This document shows positions 8,650 to 17,815 of a stretch of DNA of 64,000 nt, piece after piece. Numbering within the stretch: the first letter of the stretch is position 1; every line of letters begins with the position of its first letter. Made by a program: the position numbers and the translations under genes. The stretch spans positions 1 to 64,000 of the forward strand of contig NZ_BMQM01000016.1 of the NCBI RefSeq assembly GCF_014648115.1, read 5' to 3'. Below the pieces are notes generated by a model. The model searched no databases, had not been told where the DNA came from, and saw only the letters and a list, made by a program, of their open reading frames with translations. Source of the DNA: Deinococcus seoulensis. Lineage in GTDB: Bacteria > Deinococcota > Deinococci > Deinococcales > Deinococcaceae.

Positions 8650-10164
8650 ATGAACGAACCAACCACCCGAATTCAGCAAGTGGAAATCAACAACGTCCTG
8701 TGGCGCGCTTGCGACACCTTCCGCGGTACCATCGACGCCAGCGAGTACAAGAACTATATCCTGACGATGCTGTTCCTGAAGTACATCAGCGACGTCTGGG
8801 CCGATCACTACGCGAAACTCAGAGAGGAGTACGGCGACGATGACCAGCGCATCCGCCGCCGCCTGGAGCGCGAGCGGTTCGTGCTGCCTCAAGGCACCAG
8901 CTACTACGACCTGTACGACGCCCGCGGTGAGGACGACCTCGGCGAGCGCATCAACAAGGCCCTCGAAGCGATCGAGGACGCCAACAAGACCAAGCTGGCT
9001 GGGGTGTTCCGCAACATCGACTTCAACAGCGAAGCTAACCTCGGCCGCACCAAGGACCGCAATGGCCGCCTGCGCAAGCTGCTCGAGGACTTCGCCGACC
9101 CACGCCTCGATCTCAGCCCAATGCGGATCGGAAACCTCGACGTGATCGGCAACGCCTACGAGTACCTGATCGGCAAGTTCGCTGCTGGCGCCGGCAAGAA
9201 AGCCGGAGAGTTCTACACGCCGCCGGAAGTTTCAGAACTTCTCGCCGAGCTGGTGAACCCGCAGCCAGGCGACCGGATCTGCGACCCAACCTGCGGCAGT
9301 GGCTCGCTGCTGATCCGCGCTGGCGATCAGCTGCGCAAGCGCGGCGTCACCAACTTCCGCCTGCTGGGGCAGGAAGCGAACGGCAGCACGTGGGCGCTCG
9401 CGAAGATGAACATGTTCTTGCACGACGTCGACGGCGCGCGCATTGAGTGGGGCGACACCATCCGCGAGCCGAAGCTGCTCGAGGACGACCAGCTGATGAA
9501 GTTCGAGGTCGTCGTCGCGAACCCGCCGTTCTCGCTCGACAAGTGGGGTGCGGACGACGTTGAGGGTGACCCGTACAAGCGCTTCTGGCGCGGAGTTCCG
9601 CCTAAAGATAAGGGAGATTTTGCCTTTATTAGCCACATGATTGAAACCACAACGTCAGATGGACGCGTAGGGGTTGTTGTGCCTCATGGAGCACTCTTTA
9701 GGGGTGGCAGCGAGGGACAAATCCGTCAGCAGCTTATTGATGAAAACTTGGTCGATGCAATTGTGGGTCTGCCTGTCAACCTGTTTTACGGGACTGGAAT
9801 TCCTGCCGTCATCATGGTACTGAAGAAATCAAAAGATGATAACTCCATTGTATTTATTGATGCAAGTCGGGAATTTGAAAGCAATAAGTCAAAGAATAGG
9901 CTTCGCGCGGATGGGATCGAAAAAATTGTGTCCGCATACATTTCTCGTTCCAACATTGAAGGATTTTGCGAAGTAGCGAACACTACCGTAGTCAAGGAGA
10001 ATAACTACAATCTTACGATAAATAAGTATGTCTCTGTCTTGGAAGAGGTAGTGGATTACGATATTTTAGAGATTGAGGGAGAGATATTGGAGTTAGAATC
10101 ACAACTTAACACAATACGACAAAATATTAAGACTGTTCTAAAGGAGTTGGAGCATGGAAATTAA
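8650..10164 (+). CDS. hsdM: Type I restriction-modification methyltransferase HsdM (mosaic gene)
   Basis: About 504 aa. HsdM N-terminal helical domain, then the adenine methylase domain with DPTCGSGSLL (AdoMet binding) and VVANPPFSLDKWG (catalytic NPPF). It methylates adenine in the site read by HsdS. ATG 8650 has GGAGGA upstream. Codons up to about residue 317 are GC-rich; from about base 9600 the gene becomes AT-rich and stays so through hsdS. I counted 39 G/C of 60 in 9541-9600 and 23 of 60 in 9601-9660. The reading frame is intact across the junction, so a recombination event replaced the 3' part. It overlaps hsdS by 11 nt. Confidence 0.95.
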   Translation: MNEPTTRIQQVEINNVLWRACDTFRGTIDASEYKNYILTMLFLKYISDVWADHYAKLREEYGDDDQRIRRRLERERFVLPQGTSYYDLYDARGEDDLGERINKALEAIEDANKTKLAGVFRNIDFNSEANLGRTKDRNGRLRKLLEDFADPRLDLSPMRIGNLDVIGNAYEYLIGKFAAGAGKKAGEFYTPPEVSELLAELVNPQPGDRICDPTCGSGSLLIRAGDQLRKRGVTNFRLLGQEANGSTWALAKMNMFLHDVDGARIEWGDTIREPKLLEDDQLMKFEVVVANPPFSLDKWGADDVEGDPYKRFWRGVPPKDKGDFAFISHMIETTTSDGRVGVVVPHGALFRGGSEGQIRQQLIDENLVDAIVGLPVNLFYGTGIPAVIMVLKKSKDDNSIVFIDASREFESNKSKNRLRADGIEKIVSAYISRSNIEGFCEVANTTVVKENNYNLTINKYVSVLEEVVDYDILEIEGEILELESQLNTIRQNIKTVLKELEHGN

Positions 10165-11341
10165 ATCAAAAAGGGGGGTCAAGCTAGTAGAGATTCTTAT
10201 GAGTAGAAACGTCAGGCTTTCGCAGACAGAATCACTTCGATTGTACTCCCTTACAATCGAGAATGGTATTACTCCCAAGAGTGAGAGGTATGATAGGGAA
10301 CATCTGGTTAAAGATGTGAAAGAAAAAAAGTATAAGATAGTTAAGCCGAATGACATTGTGTATAATCCAGCAAATTTGAGATGGGGGGCAATAGCAATAT
10401 CAAGAGAAAACTGTGATGTCCTCGTATCTCCAATTTATGAAGTTCTATCAGTGGTTTCTGATAATAATCCCCGTTATGTTTATTACGCGGTATCGGAGCC
10501 CAGACAAATTAAAAGATTTGCTTCTATGATTGAAGGCACAGTTGTCGAAAGAATGGCCGTCAAATTAGAGGCATTCTTAAAGACTACTATATCACTCCCT
10601 TCGAGAGAAACACAAGATTCAATTGTTCATACTATAGACACGTGGGACGGCGTGATCAGTGTTGCTGAAAATTTATTAAAAGCAAAACGAAAAAGGTGGA
10701 GCTATCTAGCAAGGAAAATGATTAAAAATCCTATCAATAATCCATATAATTGGGAGATAGTCGCACTCAGCGAACTCTTTGAAAGAGTAAAAACAAAAAA
10801 TACTCTAGGCAACGACAATGTGTTAACAATTTCTGGCTCACTAGGGTTAGTCAGCCAAGTCGAATACTTTAATAAAAGCGTAGCTAGCTCGGATCTTACT
10901 GGCTACTACTTCATAAAACGCGGTGATTTTGCGTATAATAAGAGCTACTCCAACGGGTATCCATATGGAGCGATAAAGCGCCTTGATAGATATGATTGCG
11001 GTATTGTATCAAGTCTATATATCTGCTTAAGACCGAAAAACAATCAGTGCCACTCGGACTACTTTATGCACTACTTTGAAGCCGGCCTTCTTAATTCAGA
11101 AGTTGCAGAGATCGCGAGAGAAGGTGCGAGAAATCACGGCTTACTTAACGTGGGAGTAAAAGACTTTTTTAGCCTGAAAGTTTGCGTCCCTCCAATCGAA
11201 TATCAAGAGAAAATTGCATCAGTGCTCACTAAAGCAAATGAGGAAATTGAGATTCTCGAGAAATACTTAGATCTTTTGAAAAAACAACGACAGGGACTAG
11301 TAGCCGATTTAGTTTACAACAGGCGAGTTGTAAACATATAA
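10154..11341 (+). CDS. hsdS: Type I specificity subunit HsdS (AT-rich, foreign)
   Basis: 395 aa with the classical two-domain plan: target-recognition domain 1 (about residues 5-150), a central helix (VAENLLKAKRKRWSYLARKMI), target-recognition domain 2 (about 205-355) and a C-terminal helix (NEEIEILEKYLDLLKKQRQGL). It chooses the DNA sequence for the complex. Codon use is strongly AT-rich against GC-rich neighbours, showing transfer from another genome. Its ATG overlaps the hsdM end. A short AT-rich spacer (11342-11392) separates it from hsdR, where high GC returns. Confidence 0.93.
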   Translation: MEIKSKRGVKLVEILMSRNVRLSQTESLRLYSLTIENGITPKSERYDREHLVKDVKEKKYKIVKPNDIVYNPANLRWGAIAISRENCDVLVSPIYEVLSVVSDNNPRYVYYAVSEPRQIKRFASMIEGTVVERMAVKLEAFLKTTISLPSRETQDSIVHTIDTWDGVISVAENLLKAKRKRWSYLARKMIKNPINNPYNWEIVALSELFERVKTKNTLGNDNVLTISGSLGLVSQVEYFNKSVASSDLTGYYFIKRGDFAYNKSYSNGYPYGAIKRLDRYDCGIVSSLYICLRPKNNQCHSDYFMHYFEAGLLNSEVAEIAREGARNHGLLNVGVKDFFSLKVCVPPIEYQEKIASVLTKANEEIEILEKYLDLLKKQRQGLVADLVYNRRVVNI

Positions 11342-11404
11342 AAACTCAAAATTTATAGCTTTACTTGTGTCAATCGCTCGAACACCGAAGATAAGGAGAT
11401 GCCT

Positions 11405-14400
11405 GTGACTACCCCCGCCGCTCGTCCGAGCGACTACCTCGAGGACCTCGTCAGCATCCTGCCGGCCGTGCAGCTGATGCAGAACCTCGGGTACACGTAC
11501 CTCACGCCCGCCGACACCGTGCGCCTGCGCGGTGGGAAGCGCGGGCGGGTGGTGCTGACCGAGGTACTGCGCGAGCAGCTGGCGAAGCTTAATTCGTTCG
11601 AGTTCCGCGGCGCTCGGCATGCGTTCAGTCCGGTGAACATCGACCGGGCGGTGGACGCCATCGCCGCGATGCCGTACGAAGCGCTGCTGACCACCGCGGA
11701 GAAGCAGCATGACCTGCTGACGCTCGGCATTGGCCTCGAGGAAACCGTCGACGGGTACACCCGCAGCTTCCAGCTGCAATACGTCGACTGGGAGCGCCCG
11801 GAGCGCAACGCGTACCACGTGACGGACGAGTTCGAGGTGGAGCGGCAGCGCAGCACCAGCACCCGCCGGCCGGACGTGGTGGTGTTCGTGAACGGCCTGC
11901 CGCTCGTGGTGATCGAGTGCAAACGCCCGGATATCAAGCTCGCCGTGAAAGAAGCGATCAGTCAGCACCTGCGCAACCAGAAGCCGGGGGAGATCCCGGA
12001 GCTGTTCACCACCGCGCAGCTGCTGTTCGCGGTGGCGCAGAACGCCGCGCAGTACGCGACGACCGCGACGCCCGCCAAATACTGGTCGGTGTGGAAGGAG
12101 GAAGGCGACCACGAGAAGGAACTGCTCGACCTGGTGAACCGACCGCTCAGCAACAAACAAAAGGAGAAAATGTTCTCCGAGCGTGAAGGCTGGCTGCGCG
12201 TCCGCGCGGAGGAACTGTGGGCGGCCGGGCAGCGCCTGCCGACCGCGCAGGACCGACTGCTGCACGGCTTGCTGCGGCCCGAGCGGCTGCTGGAGTTCGT
12301 ACGCGGGTACGTGCTGTTCGACGGGAAGATCAAGAAGGTCGCGCGGCATCAGCAGTTCTTCGCGATCAAGGCGACCGTGAACCGCGTGAAGACCCTGCGC
12401 GCTGATGGGTCGCGGCAGGGCGGGGTGGTGTGGCACACGACCGGCAGCGGAAAGTCCCTGACGATGGTGATGCTCGGCAAAACCATCGCGCTGGACAGGG
12501 AATTGCCGCACCCGAAGATCGTCCTGGTCACCGACCGCGTCGACCTCGACAAGCAGATCCACCGGACCTTCAAGGCGACGGGGAAGAGCGTCGCGCGCGC
12601 CGGCAGCGGCAAGCACCTGCTGGAGCTGCTGTCCGGCAAGGCGGCCGAGAAGCCTGACGTCATCACGACGATCGGGAAGAAGTTCGAGTCGCTGACTCGC
12701 GAGAAGTTCATTTTCGACGCACGCGACGTGTTCGTCCTGGTCGACGAAAGTCACCGCAGCCAGTACGGCAAGACCGCGGCGCTGATGGAAAACGTCCTGC
12801 CGCGCGCCTGCTACATCGGCTTCACCGGTACGCCGCTGCTCAAGGCGCAGAAGAGCACCGCCGCGAAGTACGGCGGGTTCATCCACACCTACACCATGCG
12901 CCAGGCGGTGGAGGACGAGGCGGTCGTACCGCTGCGCTACGAGGGTCGCATGAGCGAGCTGCGTGGCGACCAGGTGAACCTCGACAAGTGGTTCGACCGC
13001 ATCACCAAGGGCCTCACCGATCCGCAGAAAGCCGACCTGAAGCGCAGGTTCCAGCGTGAAGAGGAGCTGTTGAACGCCGAGCAGCGCATGGCGGAAGTCG
13101 CGTACGACATCGGGCAGCACTTCAAGCTGCACTTCGCCGGCACGCCCTTCAAAGGGCAGTTCGCGGTGAGCAGCAAGGCCGCCGCGCTGAAGTACAAGAA
13201 ACTGTTCGAGGGCTTCGGGGACGTACGGGTCGAGGTGGTGATCAGCGCTCCCGACACCCGTGGCGAGCACGAGACGGTCGATGACGAGGACACCCCGGAA
13301 GTTCAGGTGTTCTGGAAGGGGGTGATGGCGAAGTACGGCAGCGAGGAAGCCTACCTCGACGGCGTGATCAGCGCCTTTGACAGCGACGACGGTCCGGACA
13401 TCCTGATCGTCGTGGACAAGCTGCTGACCGGCTTCGACGTGCCTCGCAACGCCGTGCTGTACCTCGACAAGCGGTTGCGCGAGCACAACATCCTGCAGGC
13501 GATCGCGCGCGTGAACCGCCTGTACGACGGCAAGGACGCCGGCCTGGTGGTGGATTACCGCGGGGTGTTCGGCGCGCTGAACGAGGCCCTCGACACCTAC
13601 GCCGCCCTCGAAGCGCAGGGCTTCGACCGGGAGGACATCGACGGCTCCCTCACCGACGTCAAAGAGGAGATCGCGAAGCTCGCGTCACGTCACGCAGACG
13701 TCTGGCGGGTCTTCAACGGCGTCGAGAACAAGCGTGACAGCGAGGCGATGCAGCAGCACTTGGGGCTGCAGGACGTCCGCGAGGAGTTCTACCGCACCCT
13801 GACCGCCTTCGCGAAGACCCTGCAACTCGCCCTCGGGCACGCTCCGTGGCACAGCGACACGCCTGAAGAGCGCCAGCGGACGTACACGAACGACTTGAAG
13901 TTCTTTTTGAACCTGCGCGCGGCGGTGAAGCAGCGGTACGGGGAAAGTGTCGACTACAGCGCCTTCGAAGCGCAGCTGCGCAACCTGGTGAATCGCTACG
14001 TCGGCGCCGAGGAAGTCAAGACCATCGTCGAGCCGGTCAGCATCTTCAACGTTCCCAGCTTCGAGCAGGAACTCGACGAGATCGAAGGGGAGGCTGCCAA
14101 GGCGGACGCGATCGCCTCGCGGGTGAAGCGCACCTTGACTGAGCGGATGGAGGAGGATCCGGCGCTGTACAAGCGGCTCGGGCAGATGATCGAGGAAGCG
14201 ATCGAGGAGCATCGTGCCCGGCGCCTCAGCGACGCCGAGTACCTGCAGCGGATGCTCGACCTGCTCGACACCACCCGCAACAGCGGCGCGAGCGGCGGGC
14301 CGAATACTTTGCAGGGTCGCGAGGAGGCCCGCGCGTACTACGGCGTGCTGAAAGAGCACCTGGAACTGCCCGACGAGCGGCTCGCGAAGCTCGCGATCGA

Positions 14401-14590
14401 CATGGAGCTCACGCTAGCCGCGCGGAAGATCCGCGACTGGACAACTGACCCCGACGTACACAAGGCGATGCTCAATGACCTCGACGATCTGCTGTACGCC
14501 CTCAAGAAGGAGGACGTGAACCTCGACTTCAAACAGATGGACGAGATCACCCACCAGGTGCTGGGGGTTGCGCAGGCGCGGGAACGTTGA
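11405..14590 (+). CDS. hsdR: Type I restriction endonuclease/translocase HsdR
   Basis: About 1061 aa, normal for the family. The N-terminal nuclease shows the PD-(D/E)xK pattern as RRPDVVVFVNGLPLVVIECK (about residues 155-173). The motor has Walker A HTTGSGKS near residue 345, a DEAD-type box VLVDESHRSQYG near 446, and later the helicase motif ILQAIARVNRLYDGK. It cuts DNA after translocation when the site is unmethylated. GTG 11405 is preferred because AAGGAG ends 6 nt before it; the overlapping ATG at 11399 is too close. Its stop overlaps the next start (TGATG). Confidence 0.95.
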   Translation: MTTPAARPSDYLEDLVSILPAVQLMQNLGYTYLTPADTVRLRGGKRGRVVLTEVLREQLAKLNSFEFRGARHAFSPVNIDRAVDAIAAMPYEALLTTAEKQHDLLTLGIGLEETVDGYTRSFQLQYVDWERPERNAYHVTDEFEVERQRSTSTRRPDVVVFVNGLPLVVIECKRPDIKLAVKEAISQHLRNQKPGEIPELFTTAQLLFAVAQNAAQYATTATPAKYWSVWKEEGDHEKELLDLVNRPLSNKQKEKMFSEREGWLRVRAEELWAAGQRLPTAQDRLLHGLLRPERLLEFVRGYVLFDGKIKKVARHQQFFAIKATVNRVKTLRADGSRQGGVVWHTTGSGKSLTMVMLGKTIALDRELPHPKIVLVTDRVDLDKQIHRTFKATGKSVARAGSGKHLLELLSGKAAEKPDVITTIGKKFESLTREKFIFDARDVFVLVDESHRSQYGKTAALMENVLPRACYIGFTGTPLLKAQKSTAAKYGGFIHTYTMRQAVEDEAVVPLRYEGRMSELRGDQVNLDKWFDRITKGLTDPQKADLKRRFQREEELLNAEQRMAEVAYDIGQHFKLHFAGTPFKGQFAVSSKAAALKYKKLFEGFGDVRVEVVISAPDTRGEHETVDDEDTPEVQVFWKGVMAKYGSEEAYLDGVISAFDSDDGPDILIVVDKLLTGFDVPRNAVLYLDKRLREHNILQAIARVNRLYDGKDAGLVVDYRGVFGALNEALDTYAALEAQGFDREDIDGSLTDVKEEIAKLASRHADVWRVFNGVENKRDSEAMQQHLGLQDVREEFYRTLTAFAKTLQLALGHAPWHSDTPEERQRTYTNDLKFFLNLRAAVKQRYGESVDYSAFEAQLRNLVNRYVGAEEVKTIVEPVSIFNVPSFEQELDEIEGEAAKADAIASRVKRTLTERMEEDPALYKRLGQMIEEAIEEHRARRLSDAEYLQRMLDLLDTTRNSGASGGPNTLQGREEARAYYGVLKEHLELPDERLAKLAIDMELTLAARKIRDWTTDPDVHKAMLNDLDDLLYALKKEDVNLDFKQMDEITHQVLGVAQARER

Positions 14591-15303
14591 TGCAGCTGGA
14601 CGTGCAGTACGGCCGCACCCGCGTGAACTTCACGCTGCGTTACGCGCGCCGCAAGACCCTCGCGATTCACGTGCACCCCAGCGGTGAGGTGGAGGTCGTC
14701 GCGCCTGAAGGCACCAGCGTCGACGCCGCGCGCGCACGGGTCGCGCGGCGCGCCGCGTGGATCGTACAGCAGCAACGGACCTTCGCGCAGTACCCACCCC
14801 CCTTGAGTGCGCGTGAGTACGTGTCGGGGGAGACGCTGCGGTACCTCGGCCGGCAATACCGCCTGCGGATCGAAGAGGGCGCCGAGCACATCGCACTGCG
14901 GCACGGCCGCCTCGTCGTCACGCTCCCGGATACGCGAGACGCCCAGCTGCGAGCCGCGCTCGTGGAACGCTGGCGGCGCGCCCGGGCGGACTTCGTGTTC
15001 AGGGAAGTGTACGCGCGGGCGCTGCAGCTCGTCGAGCCGATCGGAATCAAGCACGAGCGCGGTGTGGAGATCCGCCGCCTGGAGAAACGCTGGGGCAGCT
15101 GCAGCCGCAGCGGGCGAATCCTGCTGAACGGCCAGCTGATCGCCGCGCCGCGTGTCTGCATCGAGTATGTGATCGTGCACGAACTGTGCCACCTCGCCGA
15201 GCACCACCACGGCCCCGCCTTCTACCGCCTGCTCACCACCGTCCTGCCTGACTGGGAAGCGCGCCGCGACACGCTGAACCGCCTCGTCGAACTGCCCGCC
15301 TGA
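14590..15303 (+). CDS. YgjP-type zinc metallopeptidase linked to hsdR
   Basis: About 237 aa of the YgjP/WLM (DUF45) family. The C-terminal VIVHELCHLAEHHHGPAFY holds the HExxH-like zinc site; the usual KRWGSC motif precedes it (EKRWGSCSRSGRILLN). The N-terminal half carries RRKTLAIHVHPSGEVEVVAP, typical of the family. Such genes are often found next to hsdR. The ATG overlaps the hsdR stop, so both are made together. A role in processing or controlling the restriction enzyme is inference only. Confidence 0.88.
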   Translation: MQLDVQYGRTRVNFTLRYARRKTLAIHVHPSGEVEVVAPEGTSVDAARARVARRAAWIVQQQRTFAQYPPPLSAREYVSGETLRYLGRQYRLRIEEGAEHIALRHGRLVVTLPDTRDAQLRAALVERWRRARADFVFREVYARALQLVEPIGIKHERGVEIRRLEKRWGSCSRSGRILLNGQLIAAPRVCIEYVIVHELCHLAEHHHGPAFYRLLTTVLPDWEARRDTLNRLVELPA

Positions 15304-15346
15304 CCGCAGGCTGCCATGCATCAAATGCTCCCGACCGCGCTCCGCC

Positions 15347-15491
15347 AGCTTTTGAAGTAGGGCGTCGGCGGCAGTGCTTCAGACGCAACAGGCTTTCGCA
15401 CGGAAGAAACGTCGTGTCCATCACGCGTACCATTTCCTTGCGAATCCCCTCCCGTTTGCTACCCCTTACTTCCTCAAGCTTTTGAAGTAGG
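15347..15491. repeat. 15-bp direct duplication at recombinase 3' end
   Basis: AGCTTTTGAAGTAGG occurs at 15347-15361 and again at 15477-15491. The second copy lies inside the last codons of the divergent recombinase (encoding YFKS). The first copy lies in the otherwise empty gap 15304-15465 and may be the leftover of a duplicated gene end. Confidence 0.45.
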
Positions 15492-17142
15492 ACACCAGCT
15501 CCGGCGCGTCGTCGGCAAGCTCCTCAACGTAGTGTTTCAGCACCGTCTCGGGCTTGTCACCAAGCAGCTTCGCCGCCAGCAGGATGCCGGGTGCGCCGAG
15601 CGTGCGAATGCAGTAGGTGGCGACTATGTAGCGCGAGTCGTGCGGCGAGAATCGCTCTTTTCGAACTTCGGCCGCCAACTGGACCATGCCTTTCGCGAGG
15701 GTTTGCTCGGAGCCTTGTCCAGCCTTGAGGGACGTGCTCTTACGAATCAGTACCGGAAAGACGCTGGGCAGGTCGCGCTCGAAGTCCGGCCCAAACCATG
15801 AGGCCAGGAAGTCGCGGTACTCGTCGATGTACGCCGACACCTCGGTCGAGTACGTGAACTCGTACGTGTTGGGCTCATCGTGACGGAACTTGACCTTGAG
15901 GATGCTTCCGGATGCCGTGATGCGCCAGCGGCCGTCGGTCAGCTTTGTCAGGTGCTGCCAGCGCAGCAGCGTCAATGTGCGGATGCGCAGGGGTGTTTCC
16001 GAACTGATGCCGAACATCGTCGCGCTGCGCTTGCGATTGAACGTCGTGCGAATCGTCGGCGCGAGCGTGCCTCGCTTGGCGGTGCGCCGCGCGGGCGTAT
16101 GAAAGGCGACGTCGCGAATCTGACGTAAGTCAAGCGGCGTCCACTTGGGCGCGTCGGCGCGCTTGACGTGTTTGCCGGAGCGTTTGCCTTGCTTTACAAT
16201 GTCGCGTCCTTGAGCGTAAAAGCTTTTGCGCAGCCGGTTGCACGCCTCGAAGCGCGCCTCTCGCTCGGACGCAGAACGTCGTTGGTGTTGAAACGCTGTG
16301 TGTGGCGTCGGCTCGTCGGTGATCGGGTCGTACTGTTCGGTCGCGACAAGGTACCGCACGACCCCCGCGAGCATCAAGGCCGTCTGGCCTGCTCCAGCGT
16401 AGCCCCCAAGCGTCTCCTCGGTATTGTCGTTGACGCCGAGGTGCGCTTCGAAAAAGTCGCTCAGTTCGTGCTCAGAGATCAGGTCGATGAGGTGCGCGCA
16501 CGGTCTGCCACCTTCGAGGCGCCACTTCACGAATTGTCCCAGGTGAGAGCGCAGCGCCACGATAGAGCGCTCGGCCAACGGGTCGGGCCGGTACTTCTTC
16601 TGCTCGGGTGGCAGCGTGGGCTTGGCCAGCCACACTTGGTATGTTTCAAGCTCGTGTCGCAATGATTCGGGCCACTGCTTGTAGCGCATGCGCGGTCGCT
16701 GCTTGCCCGCCTTGCGCTGCTGAACGAGGAAGTGGCCAGATTGAAAGTTATCCTCTCGAGTGGCGGTGAAGCATCGCGCCACGGCGCGAGCGTATGACTT
16801 CATGTTGCGAATGCTGTCCGAACTGGGGAGGGCTTTGCCTTTCTCGGCCGCTTCGAGCGAGGCGCCGCGCTCGACGTGCTTGCCGATCTCCTCAGGTGGA
16901 AGTTGTAGCAGCGCCGCGGGTGTTGCGGCCAGGTTGCCGCGGTGGCCCGCACCGTAGCTCAATAGCCGCAATGCACGGCAGTAGTTGTCGAGGGTGGACG
17001 GTGTTTGTGCTCGATTGAGGCGCTCTGGATGCTTGGATGAGGCTGCATCGAGCCACTCGGCGTAAGCTTCGTCGAGCCAAGCGGCCGGAGCACGTTTGGG
17101 CGGCGCGAGGACGGCAGTGGAGCGGGATGGCATGGTCGTCAT
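15466..17142 (-). CDS. Large divergent tyrosine recombinase
   Basis: 558 aa, much longer than the integrase at the right end. The C-terminal third has a tyrosine-recombinase pattern: TPLRIRTLTLLRW (first Arg), a hairpin lysine in GSILKVKF, FSPHDSRYIVATY (H-x-x-R), and LLGDKPETVLKHYVE with the candidate nucleophile Tyr. Asp stands where the family usually has His or Trp (LLGH). The N-terminal half has no recognised domain. ATG 17142 is preceded by AAGGAG at good spacing. An excisionase-like gene lies 228 nt upstream on the same strand. It may drive a different recombination from the integrase, such as resolution or a nested element. Confidence 0.75.
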   Translation of the reverse strand: MTTMPSRSTAVLAPPKRAPAAWLDEAYAEWLDAASSKHPERLNRAQTPSTLDNYCRALRLLSYGAGHRGNLAATPAALLQLPPEEIGKHVERGASLEAAEKGKALPSSDSIRNMKSYARAVARCFTATREDNFQSGHFLVQQRKAGKQRPRMRYKQWPESLRHELETYQVWLAKPTLPPEQKKYRPDPLAERSIVALRSHLGQFVKWRLEGGRPCAHLIDLISEHELSDFFEAHLGVNDNTEETLGGYAGAGQTALMLAGVVRYLVATEQYDPITDEPTPHTAFQHQRRSASEREARFEACNRLRKSFYAQGRDIVKQGKRSGKHVKRADAPKWTPLDLRQIRDVAFHTPARRTAKRGTLAPTIRTTFNRKRSATMFGISSETPLRIRTLTLLRWQHLTKLTDGRWRITASGSILKVKFRHDEPNTYEFTYSTEVSAYIDEYRDFLASWFGPDFERDLPSVFPVLIRKSTSLKAGQGSEQTLAKGMVQLAAEVRKERFSPHDSRYIVATYCIRTLGAPGILLAAKLLGDKPETVLKHYVEELADDAPELVSYFKSLRK

Positions 17143-17370
17143 GTTGGCTCTCCTTTTTTACGATGTCAACGTAAAGGCATAGATTGTTTTGCTGTTGACA
17201 AAAGGCAGGAAGGGACAGGAAGGGCTTCTCAAGGGTCACTGAGACGGCAAAACGCGAGCCGTCCGACATGTGCCGGACGGTAAAGGGACAACAGGAGACA
17301 GCAGAACTTAAAAAAAGAGCGTCTCGGAACAAAAACAGCGTGCTGAACGTGCTCCTTCCAGAGCCTGCGT

Positions 17371-17574
17371 TTATGCCTGTTGATCGAGGTAGGAGCGGTG
17401 AACGCGGCGGCGCCTGCCGATCAGGCGGCTGGGGATCGTGCCGTCCTGCAAGCGACGCTTCACCGTTCGCACGCTGAGCTGCAGGCTGGCCGCAAGCTGC
17501 TCAGTAGTTAGCCACACCGCGTCGGACGGAATGGGACAGGAGGGGGGTGAGGTGGGGCTGGTTTTCTGCGGCAT
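17371..17574 (-). CDS. Excisionase-like helix-turn-helix protein
   Basis: 67 aa. VWLTTEQLAASLQLSVRTVKRRLQ is a textbook winged helix-turn-helix entry (HTH_17/excisionase type), followed by a basic wing (IPSRLIGRRRRVHRSYL). Start ATG 17574 was chosen for the AAGGAGG just upstream; the frame runs 35 codons further without a signal. It lies upstream of the divergent recombinase on the same strand, fitting a recombination directionality factor or operon regulator. The gap 17143-17370 between them shows no gene. Confidence 0.8.
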   Translation of the reverse strand: MPQKTSPTSPPSCPIPSDAVWLTTEQLAASLQLSVRTVKRRLQDGTIPSRLIGRRRRVHRSYLDQQA

Positions 17575-17815
17575 ACATCCTCCTTCAGCCCGTCGCGCGA
17601 TGACGAGCAGGCCGAACCAACGAGCAGCCGCGCTCAAGCTTCCCTGAGCGCGGCTGCTCGTTGTTGTGCCCGGTGCCATCTAGGGACGCGTCGGACATCT
17701 TGCTGTAGTTTGCGGGCCACAACCTCGCGTTTCAAACTATTTAGTCCAAACGGGCCTGACATCCCGTACGACCGTGCAAGCTTCTTGATTGACCGCCCTC
17801 TCGGTTGGCGTACCC

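Noticed and set aside
11309..13486. Long open frame on the minus strand across hsdR (725 codons)
   Set aside because: Antisense shadow of hsdR: GC-rich codon mirror, no domain, while the plus strand has all HsdR motifs.
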